A stretch of 5,265 bases of DNA, taken from contig CALVHJ010000083.1 in assembly GCA_944327425.1 (NCBI GenBank), forward strand, positions 1 through 5,265, written 5' to 3'. Below the pieces are notes generated by a model that was not told the origin of the DNA, made no database searches, and saw only the letters and a list, made by a program, of their open reading frames with translations. Each line of letters starts with the position of its first letter. Position 1 is the stretch's first letter. The position numbers and the translations under genes are program-made. This DNA is from an uncultured Bacilli bacterium (GTDB taxonomy: Bacteria; Bacillota_I; Bacilli_A; RF39; UBA660). Positions 1 to 5,265 of the stretch are shown here, piece after piece.

Positions 1-598
1 GTATGCAATAAACGAAAAAAGATTAGAATATCTAGAAAAAACAGTTAAATTAATTGATATAGCTAGTCGTAATTTAGAAGGGTTAGATACTGTAGGGGCT
101 AGTGATATTATCAAGGTATTACAAAGATATACCAAATCCCTAGATTTATTAGATGATTATGATCATAAAACGCTTACAAAACCTAAAGGAACAAAAAGTA
201 GTGAGAAGATAACTTATAAAAATTGTATCGATATTATTAAAACATTAAAGTTTAATGAAAAAAGTGAATTATTTGCATTAGAAAGAGATAGAGGTTTAGA
301 AAGTATAATTAATAATATTTATCAAACTTTTGATGGGAAAGATGTATATGAAAGTATTGAGGAAAAAGCAGCTAACTTTTTATATATCTGTGTTAAAAAT
401 CATGTTTTTATCGATGGTAACAAAAGAATTGCGGCTATTCTATTCATTTACTTTTTACAATTTTATAATATTTTGTATGTAGGTGATAAAGCAGTAATTG
501 ATAATAATACTTTAGCATCACTAACTCTTTTAGTTGCTGAGGCAAATCCCAAAGAAAAGGAAATTATGATAGATTTAATTATGAATTTTTTAACTTAA
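1..598 (+). CDS. RhuM-family protein with C-terminal Fic/Doc domain (3' part; start outside window)
   Basis: The open frame enters from the window edge (first full codon at base 2) and stops with TAA at 596-598, giving 198 visible residues. The segment beginning YAINEKRLEYLEKTVKLID resembles the middle of virulence RhuM-type proteins. A Fic/Doc core follows: HVFIDGNKR at visible residues 134-142, after a helical stretch and before the hydrophobic IAAILFIYFLQF. Fic enzymes transfer a nucleotide or phosphate group to target proteins, with the His as catalytic base and the Asp/Asn region binding Mg and phosphate. Here the GNGR of AMP-transferring Fic proteins reads GNKR, with Lys as in Doc, and the second Arg of GNGRxxR is absent. 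Full-length relatives are usually about 330-345 residues, so roughly 130-150 N-terminal residues should lie upstream. No in-frame ATG occurs before residue 189, which supports a truncated view and not a short gene. RhuM/Fic genes are typical accessory or mobile-island genes. The target is unknown, and the class assignment is fairly sure. Confidence 0.85.
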   Translation, partial: YAINEKRLEYLEKTVKLIDIASRNLEGLDTVGASDIIKVLQRYTKSLDLLDDYDHKTLTKPKGTKSSEKITYKNCIDIIKTLKFNEKSELFALERDRGLESIINNIYQTFDGKDVYESIEEKAANFLYICVKNHVFIDGNKRIAAILFIYFLQFYNILYVGDKAVIDNNTLASLTLLVAEANPKEKEIMIDLIMNFLT

Positions 599-602
599 AA
601 TG

Positions 603-633
603 AAATACTTTTAAATAAGTATTTGGTTATTTT
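603..633 (+). terminator. Weak terminator-like hairpin after the Fic gene
   Basis: AAATACTT (603-610) and AAGTATTT (617-624) form a perfect 8-bp stem with a 6-base loop, starting 4 bases after the Fic stop codon. GGTTATTTT follows and supplies a short T-rich tail. The position is right for an intrinsic terminator. However, the stem has only one G-C pair and the T tract is interrupted, so it would be weak, and such repeats can arise by chance in AT-rich DNA. Confidence 0.4.
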
Positions 634-682
634 ATAGTAAATTACACAAAATATGAATATTCTTAAAATTTGTTCAGTTGTT

Positions 683-698
683 GATATTGCTTAATATC
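683..698. repeat. Inverted repeat overlapping the predicted -35, possible operator
   Basis: GATATT (683-688) and AATATC (693-698) are perfect inverted halves around a 4-base centre, GCTT. The element covers the predicted -35 hexamer at 687-692, where a dimeric repressor could block RNA polymerase. It matches no operator I recognise. A 6-base arm in AT-rich DNA may be coincidence. Confidence 0.25.
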
Positions 699-716
699 TT
701 TAATCTATGTTATAAT
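687..716 (+). promoter_or_regulatory. Vegetative-type promoter with extended -10 for the five-gene operon
   Basis: TATAAT at 711-716 is a perfect -10 hexamer. It is preceded by TATG at 706-709, giving the extended -10 TATGTTATAAT common in low-GC Gram-positive bacteria. The best-spaced -35 is TTGCTT at 687-692 with an 18-base spacer. It is imperfect, but an extended -10 tolerates a weak -35. Transcription would start near 722-724, leaving a short leader of about 23 bases before the ATG at 746, too short for a riboswitch. This is the only convincing promoter seen ahead of the gene cluster. Confidence 0.75.
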
Positions 717-728
717 TTAGGTAATAAA

Positions 729-735
729 AGAAGGG
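729..735 (+). promoter_or_regulatory. Ribosome binding site for the DUF1186/SEC-C gene
   Basis: AGAAGGG lies 10 bases ahead of the ATG at 746. It is a moderate match to the Shine-Dalgarno sequence and fits the chosen start, which is also the first ATG after the predicted transcription start. Confidence 0.6.
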
Positions 736-745
736 CAGTAGACAA

Positions 746-2275
746 ATGAAAATAGAAGAAATTATAGAGGAATTAGTAACTTATAAAGAGCAGATCCCCA
801 AAAAAGCTTTAGAAGAAGCTTTAAAAAAGAAAGAGGAAATAATACCTAAGTTATTAGAAATGTTAGATTACACTAAGAAGCATTTAGATGATATATTAGA
901 TGGAAAAGATGATTTTTTTGGTTATGTTTTTGCCTATTTTCTTTTAGCAGAGTTTAGGGAAGTTAAAGCATTTCCTTATTTAATAGATTTGGTTAAGCAT
1001 GGCGATGAGGTTTTGGAGTTTGTTTTAGGTGATGATTATTTAGGAACATTACCGAGGTTACTTGCTAGTACATATAATGGTGATGATGAAGTAATATATT
1101 CCCTAATTGAAAATGAAGAACTTGATGAATTTACAAGGTCGGCAGTTTTACAAGTTTTTGCTATATTATATTTCAATGGAGATAAAACAAGAGAGTTTTT
1201 GGTAGATTATTTAAGAGAGTTATTAAATAAACGCAAAGATAATAATAATTCATATTTATATATTGATATTCTTAATATAGTTAGTGATTTAAAATTAAAA
1301 GAGTTAAGCAAAGATGTTGATGATTTGTTTAGCTTAATAGAAAATGAGAAAGAAAGAAAAGAACTTAAAAACTATTTAGAAGATGATACGCCTATAAATA
1401 GAGAATTATTTCCTTATAAGCCGTTTTATGAATACATGTATAACACAATTGAACTTATGGAAGATTGGGATTGTTTTTGTGTATTAGAAGACAAAGAATA
1501 TGAAAGATCAGAAGAATATTTAGAGTGTCAAAGTATTATTAGGCAAAGATTATTAAATTTTAGGGCTTTAAAAAAAGGGGTAGGAAGAAATGAATTATGT
1601 TCATGCGGAAGTGGTAAAAAGTATAAGAAGTGTTGTATGAATATAGAAGATGATTTATCAACGTTAGATTTAATTGATAAATTTGTATCTAAAGCAGAAT
1701 GGTATTTAAATAAAAAAGAGGATAAAAAGGCATATAAATTTTTTAGAGTTGCTTGGTTTGAAGTTCAACATTTATGTGAGAAAAACAATATAAAAAGTAT
1801 TTTTGAATATGATAATCGATATGATAGCTTTGATTTTTTATCTAATTGGCTACAATATTATGATGAAATATTAGAAAATAGTGATGAAAAAAACAAGATA
1901 TATGAAAGAATTGAATTGTGTAATACACTGGAAAGAATGTTTGATTTGAATGAAGAATCAGCATTATATTTTAAAGAATTTTTTATTAGGGCTAAAGCTA
2001 ATGCATATTTTAAATTAAATAATATAGTAGAAGCTAGACGAATTATTTTGGATTATTTAGAAGAAAAGCCGACTTGGGTATGGGGATATGTGGAAATGGC
2101 AGATTGGTATTTTTTGGAGAAGGATAAAGATTTAGAGAAAGCTAGAGATATTTTACTTAAAGCGGAGGCAGTTACGGATATAGAAGAACCTACGGTAATA
2201 TATGAACGACTAGCAGATATTTATAAAGAATTGGGTGATGATGAGTTATATCAAAAATATTGGAATAAATTATGA
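746..2275 (+). CDS. DUF1186 / SEC-C motif / TPR-like repeat protein, 509 aa
   Basis: Three parts are visible. Residues 1 to about 265 are an acidic, helical, HEAT-like region that closely follows the pattern of DUF1186 proteins (MKIEEIIEELVTYKEQIPKKAL opening type, FAYFLLAEFRE, RSAVLQVFAIL). Residues 278-297 form a complete SEC-C motif: GVGRNELCSCGSGKKYKKCC with Cys285, Cys287, Cys296 and Cys297 as predicted zinc ligands. Residues from about 310 to the end are helical with TPR-like pairs, clearest near 415-509 (AKANAYFKLNNIVEARRIIL, LADIYKELGDDELYQKYW). SEC-C is the small zinc site first seen at the SecA C-terminus, where it contacts SecB and ribosomes; in stand-alone proteins its partner is mostly unknown. 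No signal peptide or membrane segment is present, so it is probably cytoplasmic. It has no recognisable enzyme active site, and a scaffold or adaptor role is inference. It is first in the operon, and its TGA stop overlaps the next ATG by 4 bases. Confidence 0.93.
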   Translation: MKIEEIIEELVTYKEQIPKKALEEALKKKEEIIPKLLEMLDYTKKHLDDILDGKDDFFGYVFAYFLLAEFREVKAFPYLIDLVKHGDEVLEFVLGDDYLGTLPRLLASTYNGDDEVIYSLIENEELDEFTRSAVLQVFAILYFNGDKTREFLVDYLRELLNKRKDNNNSYLYIDILNIVSDLKLKELSKDVDDLFSLIENEKERKELKNYLEDDTPINRELFPYKPFYEYMYNTIELMEDWDCFCVLEDKEYERSEEYLECQSIIRQRLLNFRALKKGVGRNELCSCGSGKKYKKCCMNIEDDLSTLDLIDKFVSKAEWYLNKKEDKKAYKFFRVAWFEVQHLCEKNNIKSIFEYDNRYDSFDFLSNWLQYYDEILENSDEKNKIYERIELCNTLERMFDLNEESALYFKEFFIRAKANAYFKLNNIVEARRIILDYLEEKPTWVWGYVEMADWYFLEKDKDLEKARDILLKAEAVTDIEEPTVIYERLADIYKELGDDELYQKYWNKL

Positions 2276-2922
2276 AGAAATTAGATATAATTTATGAAGA
2301 TAGAAAAATACTCGTAGTAAATAAACCTGCTAAAGTGTTAACGATTAGTGATGGAACGAGTGCTACTACTTTGTATGGAATGGCAAGAGACTATGTCAAG
2401 AAAAAACATAAATCAAATAAAATATTCATTGTTCATAGACTTGATAAAGATACATCAGGAGTAGTTTTATTTGCTAAAAATGAACAAGTAAAAAAAATGC
2501 TTCAAGATAATTGGAATGATATAACTGTTCGAGAATATATTGCTATTTTAGAAGGCTCTTTAAAAGAAGATAAAGGTATTATTAAAAACTATTTGTTAGA
2601 AGATGTTACCCACAAAGTTTATGTATCTAAAAATAAAAAGGGAGAATATGCTGAAACGCATTATGAAGTAATAAATAGGACAAATAAAAACACTTTAGTT
2701 AAAGTGAATATTAAAACGGGCAAGAAAAATCAAATTAGAGTTGCTTTTCTTTATCTAGGTATGCCAATTATTGGTGATAAAAAATATGGAAGTAAGACAA
2801 ATCCTATTAAAAGATTAGGATTACATGCTTATAAATTAAAAATTAAACTTAATGATAAAGAATATGAATTTATAGCAAAGCTACCAAAAGAATTTGAAAA
2901 ATTTCAGGGGAGGAAACTATGA
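2272..2922 (+). CDS. RluA-family RNA pseudouridine synthase, short form without S4 domain, 216 aa
   Basis: It converts specific uridines in RNA to pseudouridine in the cytoplasm. The family motifs are all present in order: the early YEDRKILVVNKPAKVLT block (residues 8-24), the catalytic motif HRLDKDTSG at 55-63 with Asp58 as the nucleophile, the KKNQIRV block at about 151-157 with Arg156, GDKKYG at 168-173, and a late RLGLHAYKL stretch. The N-terminus goes straight into the catalytic fold, so there is no S4 RNA-binding domain. At 216 residues it is close in length to E. coli RluA (219) and shorter than RluC/RluD types. Which RNA and which uridine are modified cannot be told from the sequence. 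The ATG sits in an ATGA overlap with the upstream stop and has only a weak TTGGA-like site before it, so translation probably depends on coupling. The usual His after QIRV is Ala158 here, a small deviation outside the core catalytic residues. Confidence 0.94.
   Translation: MKKLDIIYEDRKILVVNKPAKVLTISDGTSATTLYGMARDYVKKKHKSNKIFIVHRLDKDTSGVVLFAKNEQVKKMLQDNWNDITVREYIAILEGSLKEDKGIIKNYLLEDVTHKVYVSKNKKGEYAETHYEVINRTNKNTLVKVNIKTGKKNQIRVAFLYLGMPIIGDKKYGSKTNPIKRLGLHAYKLKIKLNDKEYEFIAKLPKEFEKFQGRKL
2906..2913 (+). promoter_or_regulatory. Strong ribosome binding site for the HD-domain gene
   Basis: AGGGGAGG lies inside the end of the pseudouridine synthase gene, 5 bases before the ATG at 2919. It is the strongest Shine-Dalgarno match in the window and fixes the start of the HD gene in the ATGA overlap. 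It suggests this gene is well translated even without full coupling. Confidence 0.8.
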
Positions 2923-3992
2923 AATATCTTGATAAATTAAAATGCGAAGGAAAGATGGATTTATATGCATACACAAAAGTTTGCTTTAATGGCGAAATTC
3001 CCGATTTTTTAGAGAAGTATCTTACATTATCAATGTTTCAAACTTTAGAGGGAAAAGGACAATTTTGTGGAGTAGATAATACTAAATTATTTAATCCGAG
3101 ATGTAAATATAACAGACTTGATCATAGTATTAATTGTGCCGGAATTATTTGGCGTTTAACAAAAAATAAAAAAAGAACTATTTGTGCTTTATGCCACGAT
3201 TTAAGTACGTTATCATTTGCTCATACTATTGATTTTTTACTTAAGGATGCGTTAAATCAAAATAGTGCGGAGGCTCTTATTGATATAAGAAAAATACTAG
3301 AAAACTCCCAAAAATTCCAAGAATATTTAGAGCAAGATGGGGTAGGGTTAGAAGATATTTTATATTCAGAAAATGATTCTCTAATTGATATAGAAAGGCC
3401 AAACTTGTGTGTAGACAGATTAGAGGGTATTATTCATACCAATTATATTTGGCTAAATATTTGTAACATAGACGAGGTAAGTAAAATTATAAATGATTTA
3501 GCTATATGTAAAAATGGGCAAGATAAGGAAGAAATAGGTTTTAAAACATTAGAAGCAAGTAAACTGTTTTTTAAAATGATGCTTTCTTATGCCTATGTTT
3601 TACAAAGTAAAGAAGATAAGTTTTCAATGCAATTTATTGCCGATTTATTAGAAATAGCTATTAAAGATGGAGTTTTAAAATTAGAAGATTTGTATATTTT
3701 AAAAGAAGAGGAAATAGTTACTCTATTAAAAGAAAATTATAGTATTTGGCAAGAGTTCACTTCTTTAGATAAAGTAGAATCTAGTGATAGTAAACCGGAT
3801 AGATACTTTGTCATGGTAGATGCCAAAAAAAGATATGCCATACCTTTAGTAAAGGCGGGAGACAAAGATCTTAGAATATCTGATATAGATACAGAGTGTA
3901 ATAGCAAGTTGCAAGAATTTATGGGGTTTAGAGAGAAAAAACATATGTTTAGTGATAAAATAAAAATGTTAGTGAGGCGAGGTAAATGTTAA
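2919..3992 (+). CDS. HD-domain metal-dependent phosphohydrolase, 357 aa
   Basis: The HD signature is spread as expected: His69 in RLDHS, His93-Asp94 in CALCHD, and a distal Asp166 in CVDRLEG, which together would hold the catalytic metal. An additional His102 and Asp105 in FAHTIDFLL match a pattern I recall from uncharacterised Bacillota HD proteins (HDIATPxFxHxxDF type). Members hydrolyse phosphate esters such as nucleotides or nucleotide second messengers. The substrate here is unknown, and there is no RelA/SpoT synthetase, GYP motif or nucleic-acid-binding domain to narrow it. The region after about residue 200 is mainly helical, and the last 70 residues (from PDRYFVMVDAKKRYAIPLV) look like a small mixed accessory domain. 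No signal peptide or membrane helix is seen. The first 94 residues contain seven cysteines (9, 22, 50, 62, 73, 89, 92), which is unusual. It overlaps the upstream gene by 4 bases and the downstream ABC gene by 7. Confidence 0.88.
   Translation: MKYLDKLKCEGKMDLYAYTKVCFNGEIPDFLEKYLTLSMFQTLEGKGQFCGVDNTKLFNPRCKYNRLDHSINCAGIIWRLTKNKKRTICALCHDLSTLSFAHTIDFLLKDALNQNSAEALIDIRKILENSQKFQEYLEQDGVGLEDILYSENDSLIDIERPNLCVDRLEGIIHTNYIWLNICNIDEVSKIINDLAICKNGQDKEEIGFKTLEASKLFFKMMLSYAYVLQSKEDKFSMQFIADLLEIAIKDGVLKLEDLYILKEEEIVTLLKENYSIWQEFTSLDKVESSDSKPDRYFVMVDAKKRYAIPLVKAGDKDLRISDIDTECNSKLQEFMGFREKKHMFSDKIKMLVRRGKC
3972..3982 (+). promoter_or_regulatory. Ribosome binding site for the ABC ATPase gene
   Basis: GTGAGGCGAGG precedes the ATG at 3986. 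The GTGAGG part sits 8 bases away, a normal spacing, and the second GAGG is only 3 bases away. It supports the ATG that overlaps the HD gene stop by 7 bases. A similar GTGAGGCG string precedes the next gene. Confidence 0.6.
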
Positions 3993-4885
3993 AGGTAGAA
4001 AATGTAACTAAATATTATGGAGATGTTTTAGCAGTAGATGATTTATCATTTACGATTAATGATGGGGAGATATTTGGACTTTTAGGTGTTAATGGAGCAG
4101 GTAAAACTACAACATTTAGAATGATTATGAGTTTACTTGAGCCAACTAAAGGAAAAATCACTTTAAATGGTGATGATGTTGGTTATGATGTTAGTGAGCG
4201 TATTGGCTTTTTAACGGAAGAGCGAAGCTTACTTACCAAGCTTACGGTAAAAGAGCAAGTGGTGTATTATGCAACATTAAAAGGAATGAAGGAAGTAGAT
4301 ATTTTAAAGAAACTAGACTACTATCTAGAACGTTTTGGCATAAGTGAATATAAAGAACGAAAAATTAAAGAATTATCAAAAGGTAACCAACAAAAGATTC
4401 AGTTTATTACAGCGATAATCCATGAACCAGATTTACTTGTATTAGATGAGCCATTTACTGGATTAGATCCTATTAATGTGGAATTATTTATGGAGGTAAT
4501 TAGAGAATTTAAAGAAAAAGGAAAAATGATTATTTTTTCTTCTCATCGCATGGAACATGTGGAATTGTTTTGTGAAAAACTAGTAATTCTTTTAAAAGGA
4601 AAAACTGTGTTAAGTGGCTCCCTAAAAGAAATTAAAAAAAATTACCGTAAAAAAGTAATTCGTATTAATGGAAATGTAAATTTAGATGAATTAAAAAAAT
4701 GTAAAGGTGTGCTTGAAGTAAATGATGAATCATTAGATATTATTGTAAAAATTGAAAGCGATGAATATATTGATGACGTATTTAAAATTGTTAAAAAGGG
4801 TAATGATATTACGAAGTTTATTGTAGAAGATGCATCATTAAATGAAATATTTGTGAGTTTGGTAGGTGAGGCGTATGAAAAATAA
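3986..4885 (+). CDS. ABC transporter ATP-binding protein, NatA/YhaQ-like, with C-terminal DUF4162-type domain, 299 aa
   Basis: This is the cytoplasmic ATPase that drives an ABC-2 type exporter. All nucleotide-binding elements are intact: Walker A GVNGAGKT at residues 34-41, the Q-loop region FLTEERSLL (Glu78 in place of Gln, as is common in this subgroup), signature LSKGNQQ at 130-136, Walker B LLVLDEP at 150-156 with catalytic Glu155, D-loop GLDP at 159-162, and the switch His187 in SSHRMEH. The LSKGNQQKIQF string and the TEER motif are typical of the NatA/YhaQ branch. Residues from about 222 to the end form an added domain ending ASLNEIFVSLVG, as in DUF4162 tails of ABC-2 ATPases. NatA-type proteins have been tied to Na+ export, but related pairs export peptides, drugs or lipids, so the substrate is open. 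The downstream permease overlaps by 11 bases and is the expected partner. The length is normal for the family. Confidence 0.95.
   Translation: MLKVENVTKYYGDVLAVDDLSFTINDGEIFGLLGVNGAGKTTTFRMIMSLLEPTKGKITLNGDDVGYDVSERIGFLTEERSLLTKLTVKEQVVYYATLKGMKEVDILKKLDYYLERFGISEYKERKIKELSKGNQQKIQFITAIIHEPDLLVLDEPFTGLDPINVELFMEVIREFKEKGKMIIFSSHRMEHVELFCEKLVILLKGKTVLSGSLKEIKKNYRKKVIRINGNVNLDELKKCKGVLEVNDESLDIIVKIESDEYIDDVFKIVKKGNDITKFIVEDASLNEIFVSLVGEAYEK
4864..4871 (+). promoter_or_regulatory. Ribosome binding site for the ABC permease gene
   Basis: AGGTGAGG lies within the last codons of the ATPase gene. Its AGGTGA part matches the 16S 3' end complement and is 5 bases from the ATG at 4875. It decides the permease start, which lies 11 bases inside the ATPase gene. 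Confidence 0.65.
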
Positions 4886-5265
4886 GTTTAAATATTTAGT
4901 AAAGTATAGCTTAAAAAAGAAAATTGATACTAAATGGTTTAAAGTAGTCAACGTTTTATTATTAGTATTACTAGTATTCTTAGTAAACATGGATTATTTA
5001 ATTAATTTATTTGGTGGAGATTTCGAAGAAAAAGAGCATATTTATGTAGTAGATAATGTAGGGAGTTTTGATGCTTTCTCTAGTTATTTCAATGCTTTAG
5101 CAGCAGAAATGGGTAGTGAAGAATATGATATCATACTAGATCAAGATATCTTAAATGATGAAGATGCAATTGATCAGGAAGTAGTAGTAGTGCTAAATCC
5201 GTCTAATACTGAATATTTAGCCGGAGAAATAGTATCGTTTAATGCGGTATCACGAACAACATATG
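4875..5265 (+). CDS. ABC-2 type permease, NatB/YhaP-like (5' part; runs off window end)
   Basis: The frame is open from the ATG at 4875 to the window edge, giving 130 residues. It starts with a basic cytoplasmic segment (MKNKFKYLVKYSLKKKIDTK), then a hydrophobic membrane helix at about residues 22-38 (FKVVNVLLLVLLVFLVN). After that comes a hydrophilic acidic region from about residue 48, including IYVVDNVGSFDAF, that should lie outside the membrane. One N-terminal helix followed by a large external domain is the layout of NatB/YhaP-type ABC-2 permeases, which usually reach about 400 residues with a further membrane block at the C-terminus. That part is outside the window. It would pair with the ATPase encoded just upstream to form an exporter in the cytoplasmic membrane. 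Assignment rests on the topology and on the neighbour more than on sequence motifs. Confidence 0.82.
   Translation, partial: MKNKFKYLVKYSLKKKIDTKWFKVVNVLLLVLLVFLVNMDYLINLFGGDFEEKEHIYVVDNVGSFDAFSSYFNALAAEMGSEEYDIILDQDILNDEDAIDQEVVVVLNPSNTEYLAGEIVSFNAVSRTTY

Noticed and set aside
655..662. GAATATTC palindrome as a regulator site
   Set aside because: It is an isolated 8-base palindrome of AT-rich type with no extension of the dyad and no second copy nearby, so chance is the simplest explanation.
681..686. TTGATA as the -35 hexamer of the operon promoter
   Set aside because: It is a better match to TTGACA than TTGCTT, but it lies 24 bases from the TATAAT, too far for a normal sigma-A-type promoter.
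599..745. A small antitoxin gene or riboswitch between the Fic gene and the operon
   Set aside because: The gap holds stop codons and no plausible small reading frame with a ribosome binding site, and the predicted leader is only about 23 bases long.
1577..1636. SEC-C site as the remnant of a degraded secA gene
   Set aside because: The flanking regions do not resemble SecA and the 509-residue frame is intact, so this is a separate SEC-C protein.
2272..2922. Mycoplasma-type code with TGA as Trp
   Set aside because: TGA ends two genes exactly at start-stop overlaps, readthrough would hit another stop within a few codons, and the Trp codons read in the genes are TGG.

Overview
The window is strongly AT-rich with A/T-biased third codon positions. 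It has Shine-Dalgarno sites of the AGGAGG type and an extended -10 promoter of the TATGnTATAAT kind. Together these suggest a low-GC Bacillota or Bacilli-like bacterium, perhaps a gut or anaerobic lineage; the species cannot be named from this sequence. TGA is used as a stop in two genes, and every Trp I read is TGG. The standard bacterial code therefore applies, and not the Mycoplasma code.

Layout, all on the + strand: (1) bases 1-598 hold the 3' part of a RhuM/Fic-domain gene whose start lies outside the window. (2) Bases 599-745 are the only real intergenic gap. It holds a weak terminator-like hairpin, a good extended -10 promoter, a small inverted repeat over the predicted -35, and a ribosome binding site. 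(3) From 746 to the window end runs a tightly packed set of five genes: a DUF1186/SEC-C/TPR-like protein, a short RluA-family pseudouridine synthase, an HD-domain phosphohydrolase, an ABC transporter ATPase of the NatA/YhaQ type, and its ABC-2 permease partner (NatB/YhaP type), which is cut off by the window end. Successive genes overlap by 4, 4, 7 and 11 bases, so the set is very probably one translationally coupled operon read from the promoter near 711-716.

The ABC ATPase and permease should form one exporter. How the first three genes relate to it is unknown. A SEC-C zinc-binding protein and an RNA pseudouridine synthase both loosely suggest ribosome or RNA contact, while the HD protein probably cleaves a phosphate ester of unknown identity. 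I see no CRISPR array, tRNA, rRNA, insertion sequence or clear mobile-element boundary. I see no strong evidence of a wholly new system. The most unusual points are the mixed-function operon, the Doc-like Fic active site, and the cysteine-rich HD protein.
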